Assembly: GCA_050184115.1 (NCBI GenBank)
Contig: JBFXAQ010000002.1
Location: 248,001-312,000 of the forward strand
DNA length: 64,000 bases
Reading direction: 5' to 3'
Origin: JACKNG01 sp050184115
Lineage (GTDB): Bacteria; Pseudomonadota; Gammaproteobacteria; Ga0077536
In this document: piece after piece, positions 8,899 to 16,878 of the stretch
Layout of the letters: every line of letters begins with the position of its first letter
Position numbering within the stretch: position 1 is the stretch's first letter
Notes under the pieces: generated by a model
The model's database searches: none
Seen by the model: the letters and a program-made list of their open reading frames with translations, nothing else
What the model was told of the DNA's origin: nothing
Position numbers and translations under genes: made by a program

Positions 8899-10290
8899 AT
8901 GCGCCTGGCGCGCTGCGCCGGTGCCTTGCTCACCGCGGCCGCTACGGCCGCTGCCATCGCCGCACCGCGCGTCACGGCTGCCGCACCCTGGCGTCTCGCC
9001 GAAACCCTGCGGGCCCCCGCGGCGTTGCACCTGGCCGGCAGCTACCGGGTGCGCTACGAAACCCTCGACGGCCAGTTCCGCCATGGTGGCAGCGGTGGTG
9101 ACCAGGTCCTGGCGGAACGCCTGTGGCTGGCCGCCGAGTACGACTTCGGCGGCGTCTATGCCGGCGCCGAACTGGCCGACGCCCGCGTGCAGTTCGACGA
9201 CGCCGGCACGCCGCTCGGCACCGACGACGTCAACGCCCTGGAACCGCAACAGGTCTACCTCGGCTACCGCGGCCGCGACCGTTTCGTCGCGGGCGACCAC
9301 GTCGACGTGCGCGCCGGGCGCCAGACCCTCGACCTCGGCAGCCGCCGGCTGGTCGCACGCAACCAGTTCCGCAACACGCCGAATGCCTTCACCGGTCTCG
9401 TCGCGCACTGGGACGATCCGGCCGGGCAGCGCCTCACGGCTTTCTTCACCCTGCCACTGGAACGGCGTCCATCGACGCCGGCGGCACTGGCCGACGACTG
9501 CGCGGCGCTCGACCGCGAGCACGCCGGTGTGCGCTTCTGGGGCCTGGACTACGAGCGCAACCTCACCGCTGGCATTCGCGCCGAGGCTTACCTGCTCAGC
9601 CTCGACGAGGCCGCCGCTGTCGGCGGGCCGACACGCGCCCGCGAGCTCTACACGCCAGGCCTGCGTGCCCGGCGTGCGCCCGCGCGCGGCGCCGTCGACT
9701 TCGAATGGGAAACCGCACTGCAATTCGGACGCTCGCGCCGCGTTGCCAGCAGCGCAGCCGCCCGCGTGCAGCATTTCGCCCATTTTCACCACGTCTCGCT
9801 CGGTTACACCCGCCACGATGCCTGGCAGACGCGATTCGTCGTGCAATACGACTACGCCAGCGGTGACCGTCGCCCGGGCGATGGCGACAACGGACGCTTC
9901 GACACCCTCTTCGGCGCCCGCCGCTTCGAGTTCGGACCGACCGGCATTGCCGGCGCCATTCTGCGCGGCAATGTCAGCACGCCGGGCGCGCGCCTGGAAA
10001 TCACGCCGACGCCGCGACTCGCCGCGTTCGCCGGCTACCGCGCCATCTTCCTCGCCGCCGCGCGTGATGCCTGGCTACCGGGCGGCGTGCAGGACGCGAG
10101 CGGCGCCGCCGGCCACTTCGTCGGTCACCAGCTCGAGCTCAACCTCGTCTACGACATCCGCCCCGGCAACCTGCGCTGGGAGGGCGGCGCGGCCTGGCTG
10201 GCCAATGGCCGCTTTCTCGACGACGCGCCGACGGCGAGCGGCGCGGACGGCACGGCGTACGCCTACGCGCAGCTCACGCTGTCCTTCTGA
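8899..10290 (+). CDS. Alginate-export-family outer-membrane protein
   Basis: Beta-barrel porin of the alginate export (AlgE-like) family, about 463 aa. Family signals include YRVRYETLDGQFR early, RAGRQTLDLGSRRLVARNQF and RNTPNAFTGL in the first third, alternating amphipathic strands, and a C-terminal aromatic residue (LTLSF). The start is set at the ATG 8899 (signal peptide MRLARCAGALLTAAATAAAI); a GTG at 8866 is in frame but sits directly after a TATAAC -10-like hexamer at 8860-8865. Despite the family name, members in degraders are usually uptake porins for organic acids; the adjacent CoA ligase supports that role. Confidence 0.82.
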   Translation: MRLARCAGALLTAAATAAAIAAPRVTAAAPWRLAETLRAPAALHLAGSYRVRYETLDGQFRHGGSGGDQVLAERLWLAAEYDFGGVYAGAELADARVQFDDAGTPLGTDDVNALEPQQVYLGYRGRDRFVAGDHVDVRAGRQTLDLGSRRLVARNQFRNTPNAFTGLVAHWDDPAGQRLTAFFTLPLERRPSTPAALADDCAALDREHAGVRFWGLDYERNLTAGIRAEAYLLSLDEAAAVGGPTRARELYTPGLRARRAPARGAVDFEWETALQFGRSRRVASSAAARVQHFAHFHHVSLGYTRHDAWQTRFVVQYDYASGDRRPGDGDNGRFDTLFGARRFEFGPTGIAGAILRGNVSTPGARLEITPTPRLAAFAGYRAIFLAAARDAWLPGGVQDASGAAGHFVGHQLELNLVYDIRPGNLRWEGGAAWLANGRFLDDAPTASGADGTAYAYAQLTLSF

Positions 10291-10303
10291 GTCACGCGCA
10301 GCC

Positions 10304-10846
10304 TCACCAGGCCGCCAGCTTGTCGAGGAAGGCGCGGATGTTGGCCTTGACCGCGCGCTCACTGGCGATGCGCAGCCGTTCGGCGGCGACGACATGATCG
10401 ACCAGGGTCGCGCTGCCGGTGGCGACGATGGGGATGTCGCGGATCTCACCATTGGCGCTGACGGTGTAACGCACCTTCGACGTCACGTCGTAGTTGATGC
10501 CCTTGAGCGGCTGGTCCAGGCGTTCGACCGTGGCCGTGACGACGACCGTCGCGTCGTCCGCGTTCGGCGCCAGGTAGCCCGCCGCGGCGAGGCTGTGGGC
10601 AAGCGCGGTGACGAAACCCGAGCTGCCGAGTTCGGGCGTCCACAGGGGATCGCCGACGGCACGCTGCAGACGCACGAGACGGATCTGTCCGGCCAACGGT
10701 GAGCGCGACGCCACCGGTTGCGCCGCCACGGCGAATTCGGCCGGCCGGGCAGCGCCCGTGCAACCACTCGATACGGCTGAACCGAGCGCCATGGCCAGGA
10801 CCAGGTACAAGCTCAGGTGATTTCTCGATTTGAAGATTGGATTCAT
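10304..10846 (-). CDS. Conserved hypothetical lipoprotein
   Basis: 180-aa exported protein with a signal peptide ending in the lipobox SSGC (Cys about residue 29), so it is probably acylated and membrane-anchored. The mature part has an alternating alpha/beta pattern (VVVTATVERLDQPLKGINYDV, VRYTVSANGEI) reminiscent of YajG-like lipoproteins, but I cannot name a family. It diverges from the MipA-like gene across a 60-base AT-rich promoter region, suggesting shared control of two envelope proteins. Confidence 0.8.
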   Translation of the reverse strand: MNPIFKSRNHLSLYLVLAMALGSAVSSGCTGAARPAEFAVAAQPVASRSPLAGQIRLVRLQRAVGDPLWTPELGSSGFVTALAHSLAAAGYLAPNADDATVVVTATVERLDQPLKGINYDVTSKVRYTVSANGEIRDIPIVATGSATLVDHVVAAERLRIASERAVKANIRAFLDKLAAW

Positions 10847-10906
10847 TAAAAATTAATTAGTTAGTTATACTTTCTAAGAAATATTCTAGAACAAGATTGT
10901 CTGCCC
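10847..10906. promoter_or_regulatory. AT-rich divergent promoter region
   Basis: A 60-base gap, conspicuously AT-rich in a GC-rich genome, between divergent lipoprotein and MipA/OmpV genes. It contains TATACT (10,866-10,871) and TATTCT (10,882-10,887) as -10 candidates on the plus strand and TTAATTAGTTAGTTA-type repeats. No well-placed -35 box is evident, so exact starts are uncertain. Confidence 0.5.
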
Positions 10907-11755
10907 ATGTCCGACCGGTTCGAGATCCGTGCGCGCCATCGTACGCGCTGGCCCCTCCTGTTCGCCCTGACCTGGCCACTCCTCGTCACGGCCCAGCAGC
11001 CGATTGGCCTGCAGACCACCGAACCACTCGAACTCGACCCGGTCGCCGAGGAACTGCCGGCGACGCAGGCCTGGGGCCTGCGCCTCGGCCTGCTCGGCGC
11101 GGTCGGGCCCGACTTCGAGGGCGCCAGCGCCTACGAGGCCGACGCCGTCCCGCTGCTGCGCGTGAACTGGCGCGATCGTGTCGTCTTCCGCGGCCGCTCG
11201 CTCGACCTCAACGCCGTCCTGGTCGACGGCCTGCGCGCCGGCCCGATGCTGAAGACCCGCGCCGGCCGCAACGACGACGAGGCCGCTTTCCTGCGCGGCC
11301 TCGGCGAGGTCGACCGCGCCTTCGAAGCGGGCGGCTTCGTGCGCCTCAAGCACGGTCCCTTCGCGCTGCGCGTGAATGCCCTGCACGATGTCGCCGGTGC
11401 CCACGGCGGCACCCTGGTCGAGACCAACGCGCTGGTGCGCCTGCCGCTGTCCGACCCGCTGTTCAGCCTGACCGTCTCGACGACCTGGGTCGACGACGCC
11501 TACAACCGCGCCTACTTCGGCATCGATGCCGTGCAGGCGCGGCGCTCGGGGCTGCGTCGCTTCGACGCCGATGGCGGCTTCAAGGACGTCGGCGTCGCCC
11601 TCGGCACACGGGTCGGCCTGTCCGCGCATTGGTCGGCGGTGATGACCTTGAGCTACCAGCGCCTGCTCGGCGACGCCGCCGACAGCCCCGTGGTGGCAGA
11701 CCACGGCGACGCCGACCAGTTCTACGGCGCGGTCGGCGCGGTGTGGGAATTCTGA
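10907..11755 (+). CDS. MipA/OmpV-family outer-membrane protein
   Basis: 282-aa outer-membrane beta-barrel protein of the MltA-interacting MipA/OmpV family. A signal sequence (PLLFALTWPLLVTAQQ) precedes family-typical blocks: LGLLGAVGPDFEGASAYEADAVPLLRVNWRD, then TTWVDDAYNRAYFGID, and the C-terminal YGAVGAVWEF ending in Phe. ATG at 10,907. Members are scaffold or osmotic/cation-response porins; the substrate here is unknown. The AT-rich upstream region and divergent lipoprotein suggest envelope-stress-type control. Confidence 0.87.
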   Translation: MSDRFEIRARHRTRWPLLFALTWPLLVTAQQPIGLQTTEPLELDPVAEELPATQAWGLRLGLLGAVGPDFEGASAYEADAVPLLRVNWRDRVVFRGRSLDLNAVLVDGLRAGPMLKTRAGRNDDEAAFLRGLGEVDRAFEAGGFVRLKHGPFALRVNALHDVAGAHGGTLVETNALVRLPLSDPLFSLTVSTTWVDDAYNRAYFGIDAVQARRSGLRRFDADGGFKDVGVALGTRVGLSAHWSAVMTLSYQRLLGDAADSPVVADHGDADQFYGAVGAVWEF

Positions 11756-11782
11756 GCCGGGCCGGCACGACGGCCGCCCGGC
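11756..11782. terminator. Hairpin between convergent genes
   Basis: Immediately after the mipA-like stop, GCCGGGC (11,756-11,762) pairs perfectly with GCCCGGC (11,776-11,782) around a 13-nt loop. It separates the convergent mipA-like and mqnC genes. There is no T-tract, so it may act as a transcript end stabiliser rather than a classical intrinsic terminator. Confidence 0.45.
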
Positions 11783-11789
11783 GGGACTC

Positions 11790-12899
11790 TCAGGCGGCGG
11801 CGAAGAGGCCGGCAGCGGGACGGGGGTAGCGCCGGGTCACGGCATACATCGAATTGCGCTGGGCGGGGGTGAAGCCCATGTCACCGATGACCTCAAGGGT
11901 GCGTTCGAGGCTGGTCTTCGGGGCATGGCCGGCCTTGTTCAGCACGCTTTCCTCGAACAGGAGGCCACCGAAGTCGTCAGCGCCGGCGAGGAGCCCGAGC
12001 TGACCGGTGCGCAGATCCTCGCTGAACCACGACGACTGCACGTGCGGGACGTTGTCCAGGAGCAGACGAGCGGTCGCGATCACACGCAGGTAGACGAGCG
12101 GGTGCGCCTGCACCTTGAGCTGCTTGCCGAGTGTCGAGCGGCCCGGCTTGAACGACCACGGGATGAACGAACTGAAGCCGTCGGTGCGATCCTGCAGATC
12201 GCGTACGGCCAGCAGGTGACCGACGATCTCGTCCGGTCGCTCGACATGGCCGTACATCATCGTCGCCGTCGTCTTCATGCCGGCGCGGTGGGCCTGCTCC
12301 ATGATCTCGAGCCACTGCACCGGCGTGCACTTGCCGGGGGCGATGAGCTGGCGCGCGCGCTCGGCGAGGACCTCGGCGCCGCCGCCCGGCAGGGTGCGGA
12401 TGCCGGCTGCCGCCAGCGCGTCGACGATGGCCTGCGTCGGGATGCCCTCGACCTCGGCGAGGTAGGCGATCTCGGGCGGCGAGTAGGGATGGACGTGCAC
12501 GTCCGGGCAGGCCGCGCGGATGGCCTCGATGTAGGCCAGCCAGTCGGCGAGGCGGATGGCGGGGTTGTGGCCGCCCTGCAGCAGCACCGTGGTGGCACCG
12601 GCGTCGGCCGCGCTCCGCACCCGCGCGGCGAGTTCCGCCGGGCTCAGGGTGTAGGCCTCCTTCGAGCGCGGGTTGCGCCAGAAGGCGCAGAAGCGGCATT
12701 CCGTCGCACACACGTTGGTGTAGTTCGGGTTGGTGTCGTAGACGAAGGTCACCAGGCCCTCGGAATGGCGACGCATGCGCGCCGCATGGGCATGGTGCAT
12801 GAGATCGGCGAGCGGCACCTGGCCGGCCAGCAGCTCGACGCCGTCGGCGAGGCCGAGACGCACGCCGCGCTCCAGTTTGCGCATCAGGGTGGTGGTCAT
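11790..12899 (-). CDS. mqnC: Cyclic dehypoxanthinyl futalosine synthase (MqnC)
   Basis: Radical-SAM enzyme of the futalosine menaquinone pathway, 369 aa; converts dehypoxanthinyl futalosine to its cyclic form. The [4Fe-4S] motif is C64-ATE-C68-RF-C71 within YTNVCATECRFCAFWR. Other family marks are LLQGGHNPAIRL, the VHPYSPPEI segment, LPGGGAEVL and ATMMYGHVE. It is the last gene of the mqnD-B-E-A-C run; its ATG lies two bases after the mqnA stop, implying translational coupling. Confidence 0.96.
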   Translation of the reverse strand: MTTTLMRKLERGVRLGLADGVELLAGQVPLADLMHHAHAARMRRHSEGLVTFVYDTNPNYTNVCATECRFCAFWRNPRSKEAYTLSPAELAARVRSAADAGATTVLLQGGHNPAIRLADWLAYIEAIRAACPDVHVHPYSPPEIAYLAEVEGIPTQAIVDALAAAGIRTLPGGGAEVLAERARQLIAPGKCTPVQWLEIMEQAHRAGMKTTATMMYGHVERPDEIVGHLLAVRDLQDRTDGFSSFIPWSFKPGRSTLGKQLKVQAHPLVYLRVIATARLLLDNVPHVQSSWFSEDLRTGQLGLLAGADDFGGLLFEESVLNKAGHAPKTSLERTLEVIGDMGFTPAQRNSMYAVTRRYPRPAAGLFAAA

Positions 12900-12901
12900 G
12901 T

Positions 12902-13708
12902 TCAGGCCTCCAGCGGCGGGTGGGTGGTGGCCTCGCCGAACGCGGCGGGCCAGGGGTAACGCGCGAGTTCGCGCTCGTAGATGGCCTGGCCGGCGAGGTC
13001 ATCGGCATCGAGACAGGTACGGATGCCGGCGAGGTAGCGCGTCGCGGCGGCGCCGTCGAGGCCGGCGCGCGCGTGGTCGGCGGCGGCCGCCCGCGCACGC
13101 AGTTCGTCTTCCCGCCCGGCGTAGTCGTCGAGCCAGTCACGCAGCCGCGCGCGCTCACCGGCGCTGGCCCGTGTGCTCACCACCCAGCGTGCGAAAACCA
13201 TCGGGCGGCCGTGGGCGAGGAACCATTGCGTGGCCAGGTCGGTGACATGGGGCCATTCGCCTCGCCCCGCTGCGCGCAGCGCGGCATCGCCGATGATCAG
13301 CGCCGCATCGACCGGCTCGTCGACGGCGACCAGGCGCGGGACGCCACGATCGGGCATACGCCGCGCGAGCAGCAGGTAGAGCAGGCGCACCGAACTCATC
13401 GAGTCGGCGCTGAGCGCGAGACGGGTGGTCGCGTCCAGGGCCGCGAAGGGCTCGCGCGAGCACAGCAGCACCGACTCCGAGCGGCCACGACAGGCGATGC
13501 CGTAGGGGCCGAGCAGTTCGGCGATGCCCTGCAGGCGGGCGAGCCCGGCCACCGGCACCACCGCGGCGAGTGCGTCACCGCGCCGCATGGCCTCGACCGC
13601 GAGGCGCGGCGCCAGGGTGTCGAGCGCGCAGCCATGCGGCGCGCCGTGATGCCACAGCGGCCGCGTGTTGAGGTAGGGCGTGAGCAGGATGCGCGGGCGC
13701 ACGTTCAT
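12902..13708 (-). CDS. mqnA: Chorismate dehydratase (MqnA)
   Basis: First committed enzyme of the futalosine pathway: dehydrates chorismate to 3-[(1-carboxyvinyl)oxy]benzoate. 268 aa with a periplasmic-binding-protein-like fold; the N-terminus ILLTPYLNTRPLWHH matches the family's YLN(T/A)xPL signature, followed by LALSADSMSSVRLLYLLL and ALIIGDAALRA. The ATG at 13,708 overlaps the mqnE stop in an ATGA arrangement. MqnA and MqnD are homologous; the chorismate-type signature and the operon position assign this one as MqnA. Confidence 0.94.
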   Translation of the reverse strand: MNVRPRILLTPYLNTRPLWHHGAPHGCALDTLAPRLAVEAMRRGDALAAVVPVAGLARLQGIAELLGPYGIACRGRSESVLLCSREPFAALDATTRLALSADSMSSVRLLYLLLARRMPDRGVPRLVAVDEPVDAALIIGDAALRAAGRGEWPHVTDLATQWFLAHGRPMVFARWVVSTRASAGERARLRDWLDDYAGREDELRARAAAADHARAGLDGAAATRYLAGIRTCLDADDLAGQAIYERELARYPWPAAFGEATTHPPLEA

Positions 13709-14784
13709 GCCGCGCGCGCCCTTTCGATCGGCCGGTAGGCGCCGTCGCGCTCGACCGCTTCGTAGCCGGCCGTCTCGATCAGGCGGCGCATCTCGCCGGC
13801 GGCGAGCTGCTTGGGCGTCGCCGCGCCGGCGGCGTGGGCGATCTTCTCCAGGCCCAGCGTACCGTCGAGATCGTCGGCGCCCCAGCCGAGCGCGGTGGCC
13901 GCGGTCTGCGTGCCGATCATCGGCCAGTACGCCTTGATGTGCGGGAAGTTGTCGAGCACCAGGCGTGACATGGCGACCATGGCGAGGTTCTCCAGCGGCG
14001 CGATGGCGCGCGTCGAATCGACCCCGTACTGCATCGCCAGCGGGATGAAGGAAACGAAGCCGCCGCTGCGCGCCTGTACCTCGCGCAGCCGGAACAGGTG
14101 TTCGATGCGCTCGGCCAGCCCCTCGCCGAAGCCGTAGAGCATGGTGGCGTTGGTCGGGATGCCGAGCGCGTGCGCGCGCTCGTGCACCTCCAGCCATTCG
14201 TCGGCACCGAGCTTGTACTTGAAGTGCGCCTGGCGCACCGCCTCGGAGAAGAGTTCGGCGCCGCCGCCCGGCATGCCATCCATGCCGGCGTCGACGAAGG
14301 CGCTCAGCACGTCTTCGAGTTCGAGCTTCGCGATGCGCGCGAACCAGTGCATCTCGACGGCGGTGAAGCTCTTGATGTGCAGGCCGGGAAAGCGCCGGCG
14401 CAGTTCGGCGACCAGCCCCAGCGAGCGCTCGTAGCCCCATTCGTAGTTGAGCCCGCCGACGATGTGGACCTCGGTCGGCTGGTGCTCTTCGACGCTCCTG
14501 AAGATGCCGTCCTCGCTCAGGCTGTAGGCGTGGGCCTCGCCGGGGAGCGCCGCGAAGTCGCAGAACTTGCACGCCCGCACGCAGATGTTCGACGGGTTGA
14601 CGTGGAGGTTGTCGACGAAGGTCGCACGGCGGCCGTGGCGCGCTTCGCGCAGCGTGTTGGCAAGTCGCGCAACGTCGAACAGGCCGTCCGGGGTGAGACC
14701 GGAGAACATCGCGAGCGTCGCCTCGCGGTCGAGCAGTGCATCGTCGGCGAGGTACGCGGCGTGCGGGGAGCGGGACTCGGGCAT
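13705..14784 (-). CDS. mqnE: Aminodeoxyfutalosine synthase (MqnE)
   Basis: Radical-SAM enzyme joining the MqnA product to the adenosyl moiety of SAM to give 6-amino-6-deoxyfutalosine. 359 aa; cluster motif C68-VRA-C72-KF-C75 (NICVRACKFCDFAAL), then VHIVGGLNYEWGYE, SFTAVEMHWFARI and PTNATMLYGFGEG, all MqnE-like and distinct from MqnC. ATG at 14,784 is 11 bases after the mqnB stop. The gene overlaps mqnA by four bases. Confidence 0.95.
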   Translation of the reverse strand: MPESRSPHAAYLADDALLDREATLAMFSGLTPDGLFDVARLANTLREARHGRRATFVDNLHVNPSNICVRACKFCDFAALPGEAHAYSLSEDGIFRSVEEHQPTEVHIVGGLNYEWGYERSLGLVAELRRRFPGLHIKSFTAVEMHWFARIAKLELEDVLSAFVDAGMDGMPGGGAELFSEAVRQAHFKYKLGADEWLEVHERAHALGIPTNATMLYGFGEGLAERIEHLFRLREVQARSGGFVSFIPLAMQYGVDSTRAIAPLENLAMVAMSRLVLDNFPHIKAYWPMIGTQTAATALGWGADDLDGTLGLEKIAHAAGAATPKQLAAGEMRRLIETAGYEAVERDGAYRPIERARAA

Positions 14785-14795
14785 GGCGGTTTCCT

Positions 14796-15392
14796 TCACT
14801 TGAAGTGTTCGAGGCGATCGAGCACGCAGGCCGCGAGCCCGCGGCTGGCGCGCGCGAGGTTGGCGTGCAGCATGGCGCGGTCGGTGGCGTCGTCGCTGAC
14901 GCTCTTGAGCAGGACGCAGTCGAGGCCGCGCTCGGCGCAGGCGGCGGCCACCGCATAGCCTTCCATGTCGACGAGGTCGGCGAGCGCGGACAGGCGCGCG
15001 CGCAGTGCGGGGTCGAACACCGGTTGGTCGCGCGACAGCAGGCGCGCCACGCGCGGGCCGCGGTCGCCGCCCGTTGGCGTGGTGACGAAAGCCGGGGCGT
15101 GGGGCTGTTCGCTGCACACCTCGGCCACTTCGAGCACGTCGCCCACCCGCAGCGAGTCGGTCAGGCTGCCGGCGATACCGAGGTTCACCACGCGTCGCAG
15201 CGCGGGCATGGCGGCGAGCCGTTCGACCGCGGCCCGCGCCGCGTCGAGGCCCATGCCGCCGATGGCGACGACCACGTCGCCGGCGCCGAACACCGGTGCC
15301 GGCCAGCCCGCCAGCGGGCGCGCAGCGAGCGCCTCGACCAGCGGCGCGGCCTCGGCTTCGGTCGCGAACAGGAACGCCGTGGCGCAGCTCAT
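14796..15392 (-). CDS. mqnB: Futalosine hydrolase (MqnB)
   Basis: Nucleosidase of the PNP/UDP phosphorylase fold, 198 aa, which releases the base from (amino)futalosine to give dehypoxanthinyl futalosine. Seen in the sequence: VVNLGIAGSLTD (phosphate/ribose loop), DMEGYAVAAACAERG (the MEG ribose-binding element) and LLKSVSDDATDRA with the catalytic Asp. ATG at 15,392 overlaps the mqnD stop (ATGA). Whether the enzyme takes futalosine or aminofutalosine cannot be read from the sequence; no separate deaminase gene is in this operon. Confidence 0.92.
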   Translation of the reverse strand: MSCATAFLFATEAEAAPLVEALAARPLAGWPAPVFGAGDVVVAIGGMGLDAARAAVERLAAMPALRRVVNLGIAGSLTDSLRVGDVLEVAEVCSEQPHAPAFVTTPTGGDRGPRVARLLSRDQPVFDPALRARLSALADLVDMEGYAVAAACAERGLDCVLLKSVSDDATDRAMLHANLARASRGLAACVLDRLEHFK

Positions 15393-16204
15393 GCACAGAC
15401 CGCGCGCGGTGGCGCCGGTGGTGCCAGCGCCGCGATGGCGCGGCGCCCGCGCTCGCCGAGCGCGTGGGTGTAGCGGTTGACGTAGAGCGCGATGTGCTGG
15501 TCGATGACCGTGTCGTCGAGTTCCTGCGCGTGTTCGCGGATGTGGGCGCGGATGGCCGGCTCGCCCGACGCTGCGAGGCGCAGCGCGCAACGCATCAGGT
15601 GCTCGAGGGGTTCGGCATAGCGGTCGTAGAGCGGACGCCGGATGACGTAGCAGCCGAGCGGCACCGGCAAGCCGCGCGCCGCCTGCCACCAGGCGCCGAG
15701 ATCACCCAGGCTGACCAGGCCCGCCTCGGCGTAGGTGAAGCGACTCTCGTGGATGCATACGCCGACGTCGTATTCACCGGCGAGCAGCGCCGGCACGATG
15801 CGGTCGTAGGTTCGGTAAGCAAGGGTGCCCCAGGCTGGCGCCCAATGCCGGAACAACAGCGCGCCGGTGGTGTGTTCGCCGGGCAGCACGACTCGGGCGC
15901 GCGCCAGCCCACGCGCATCGAGCGCACGGCTGGCGAGCACCAGCGGGCCGTAGCCGTCGGCCAGCGCGGCGCCGCAGTCGAGCAGTTCATAGTCGTCGGC
16001 AACCTCGTGCCAGACCGCGCAGGAGATCTTGGCGACGTCGATGTCGCGCGCCACGACGCGCGCGTTCAAGGTCTCGATGTCGCAACGCTCGATGGCGAGG
16101 TCGACGCCCTGCAGGCGGATCTGGCCGGTCGCGACCGCGCCGAGCAGGTAGCTGTCGTTGGGGCACGGCGTGGTGCCGAGCGTCATGCGCGGCTGGTTCC
16201 TCAT
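15389..16204 (-). CDS. mqnD: 1,4-dihydroxy-6-naphthoate synthase (MqnD)
   Basis: 271-aa enzyme that converts cyclic dehypoxanthinyl futalosine to 1,4-dihydroxy-6-naphthoate. It has the PBP-like fold with MqnD hallmarks: LGTTPCPNDSYLLGAVATG at the N-terminus, DIDVAKISCAVWHEV, LPGEHTTGALL, and CIHESRFTYAEAGL containing the catalytic His region. ATG at 16,204 overlaps the hydrolase stop; an internal ATG six codons later is also possible. With mqnA, B, C and E it completes the known core pathway. Confidence 0.95.
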   Translation of the reverse strand: MRNQPRMTLGTTPCPNDSYLLGAVATGQIRLQGVDLAIERCDIETLNARVVARDIDVAKISCAVWHEVADDYELLDCGAALADGYGPLVLASRALDARGLARARVVLPGEHTTGALLFRHWAPAWGTLAYRTYDRIVPALLAGEYDVGVCIHESRFTYAEAGLVSLGDLGAWWQAARGLPVPLGCYVIRRPLYDRYAEPLEHLMRCALRLAASGEPAIRAHIREHAQELDDTVIDQHIALYVNRYTHALGERGRRAIAALAPPAPPRAVCA

Positions 16205-16878
16205 GCGGCCTCCAGGAAACGGCTGGCCGCGGCGGCCAGCGCGCGCTCATGGCCGACGAAGAAGTGGTCGGCGTCGGCGAAGGCCTGCAACGATTTCGGC
16301 TCGGGCATGGCGGCGTAGAGCGCCTCGACATCGGCTTCCGGGCAGGCGAAATCGCCGGGCGCGAAGAACAGCCCACGGGCCGCGCCGGCGTGCGGCAGCG
16401 GTGGATCGATGTGCCACTTGGCCAGGGGTGGGGATATCAGCAACAGGTGGGACACTGCTTCATCGCGCGCGATCTCGAGCGCCGGCAGGCAGCCGAAGGA
16501 GTAGCCGACGAGGTGCAGCGCGGCCGCACCGACCTCGCCGCGCAGGCGCCGGAATGCGGCCCGGCAGTCACGGTGGATCTCGGCTTCGTAGCGCGGACAG
16601 CACGAGTCACGCCAGAACGCCGCCTGGTCCTCGTTGAGATCGCGCGTGCACTCGCTGGCGCCAATGCCGCGGTAGTTGAAGCGCAGCACGGGCAGGCCGC
16701 CGGCGACCAGCGCGTCGCGCAGCGCGGTGACGACGTTGTTGTCCATGTCGCCACCGAGGAACGGATGCGGCGGACAGATCAGTGCGGCGGCGGTCATGGC
16801 GCCCTGGCTCTCGTCGTAGGCGAAGCGGCCGTCGAGCCGGAGACCGTCGACCTCGATGGCGATGCTCTCCTCGATCAC
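16201..16878 (-). CDS. Alpha/beta hydrolase (dienelactone-hydrolase/COG2945-like)
   Basis: 225-aa serine hydrolase. PPHPFLGGDMDNNVV is the oxyanion-side signature of the short COG2945-type hydrolases, LRFNYRGIGASEC follows, the nucleophile elbow is GYSFG (Ser about residue 108), and the C-terminal catalytic His is in DADHFFVGHE. A GTG start at 16,878 overlaps the preceding stop (GTGA), which decides the start over longer frames. It sits inside the menaquinone operon between unknown lipoprotein and mqnD; no function in quinone synthesis is established, but constant coupling suggests co-regulation. Confidence 0.85.
   Translation of the reverse strand: MIEESIAIEVDGLRLDGRFAYDESQGAMTAAALICPPHPFLGGDMDNNVVTALRDALVAGGLPVLRFNYRGIGASECTRDLNEDQAAFWRDSCCPRYEAEIHRDCRAAFRRLRGEVGAAALHLVGYSFGCLPALEIARDEAVSHLLLISPPLAKWHIDPPLPHAGAARGLFFAPGDFACPEADVEALYAAMPEPKSLQAFADADHFFVGHERALAAAASRFLEAA

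Noticed and set aside
7008..8975. 655-codon minus-strand frame opposite the acyl-CoA ligase
   Set aside because: Shadow of the ligase; His/Arg/Gly-rich, no motif.
12902..14956. One 684-codon frame spanning mqnE and mqnA
   Set aside because: Only its 3' part is MqnA; the first 416 codons are an out-of-frame shadow of mqnE.
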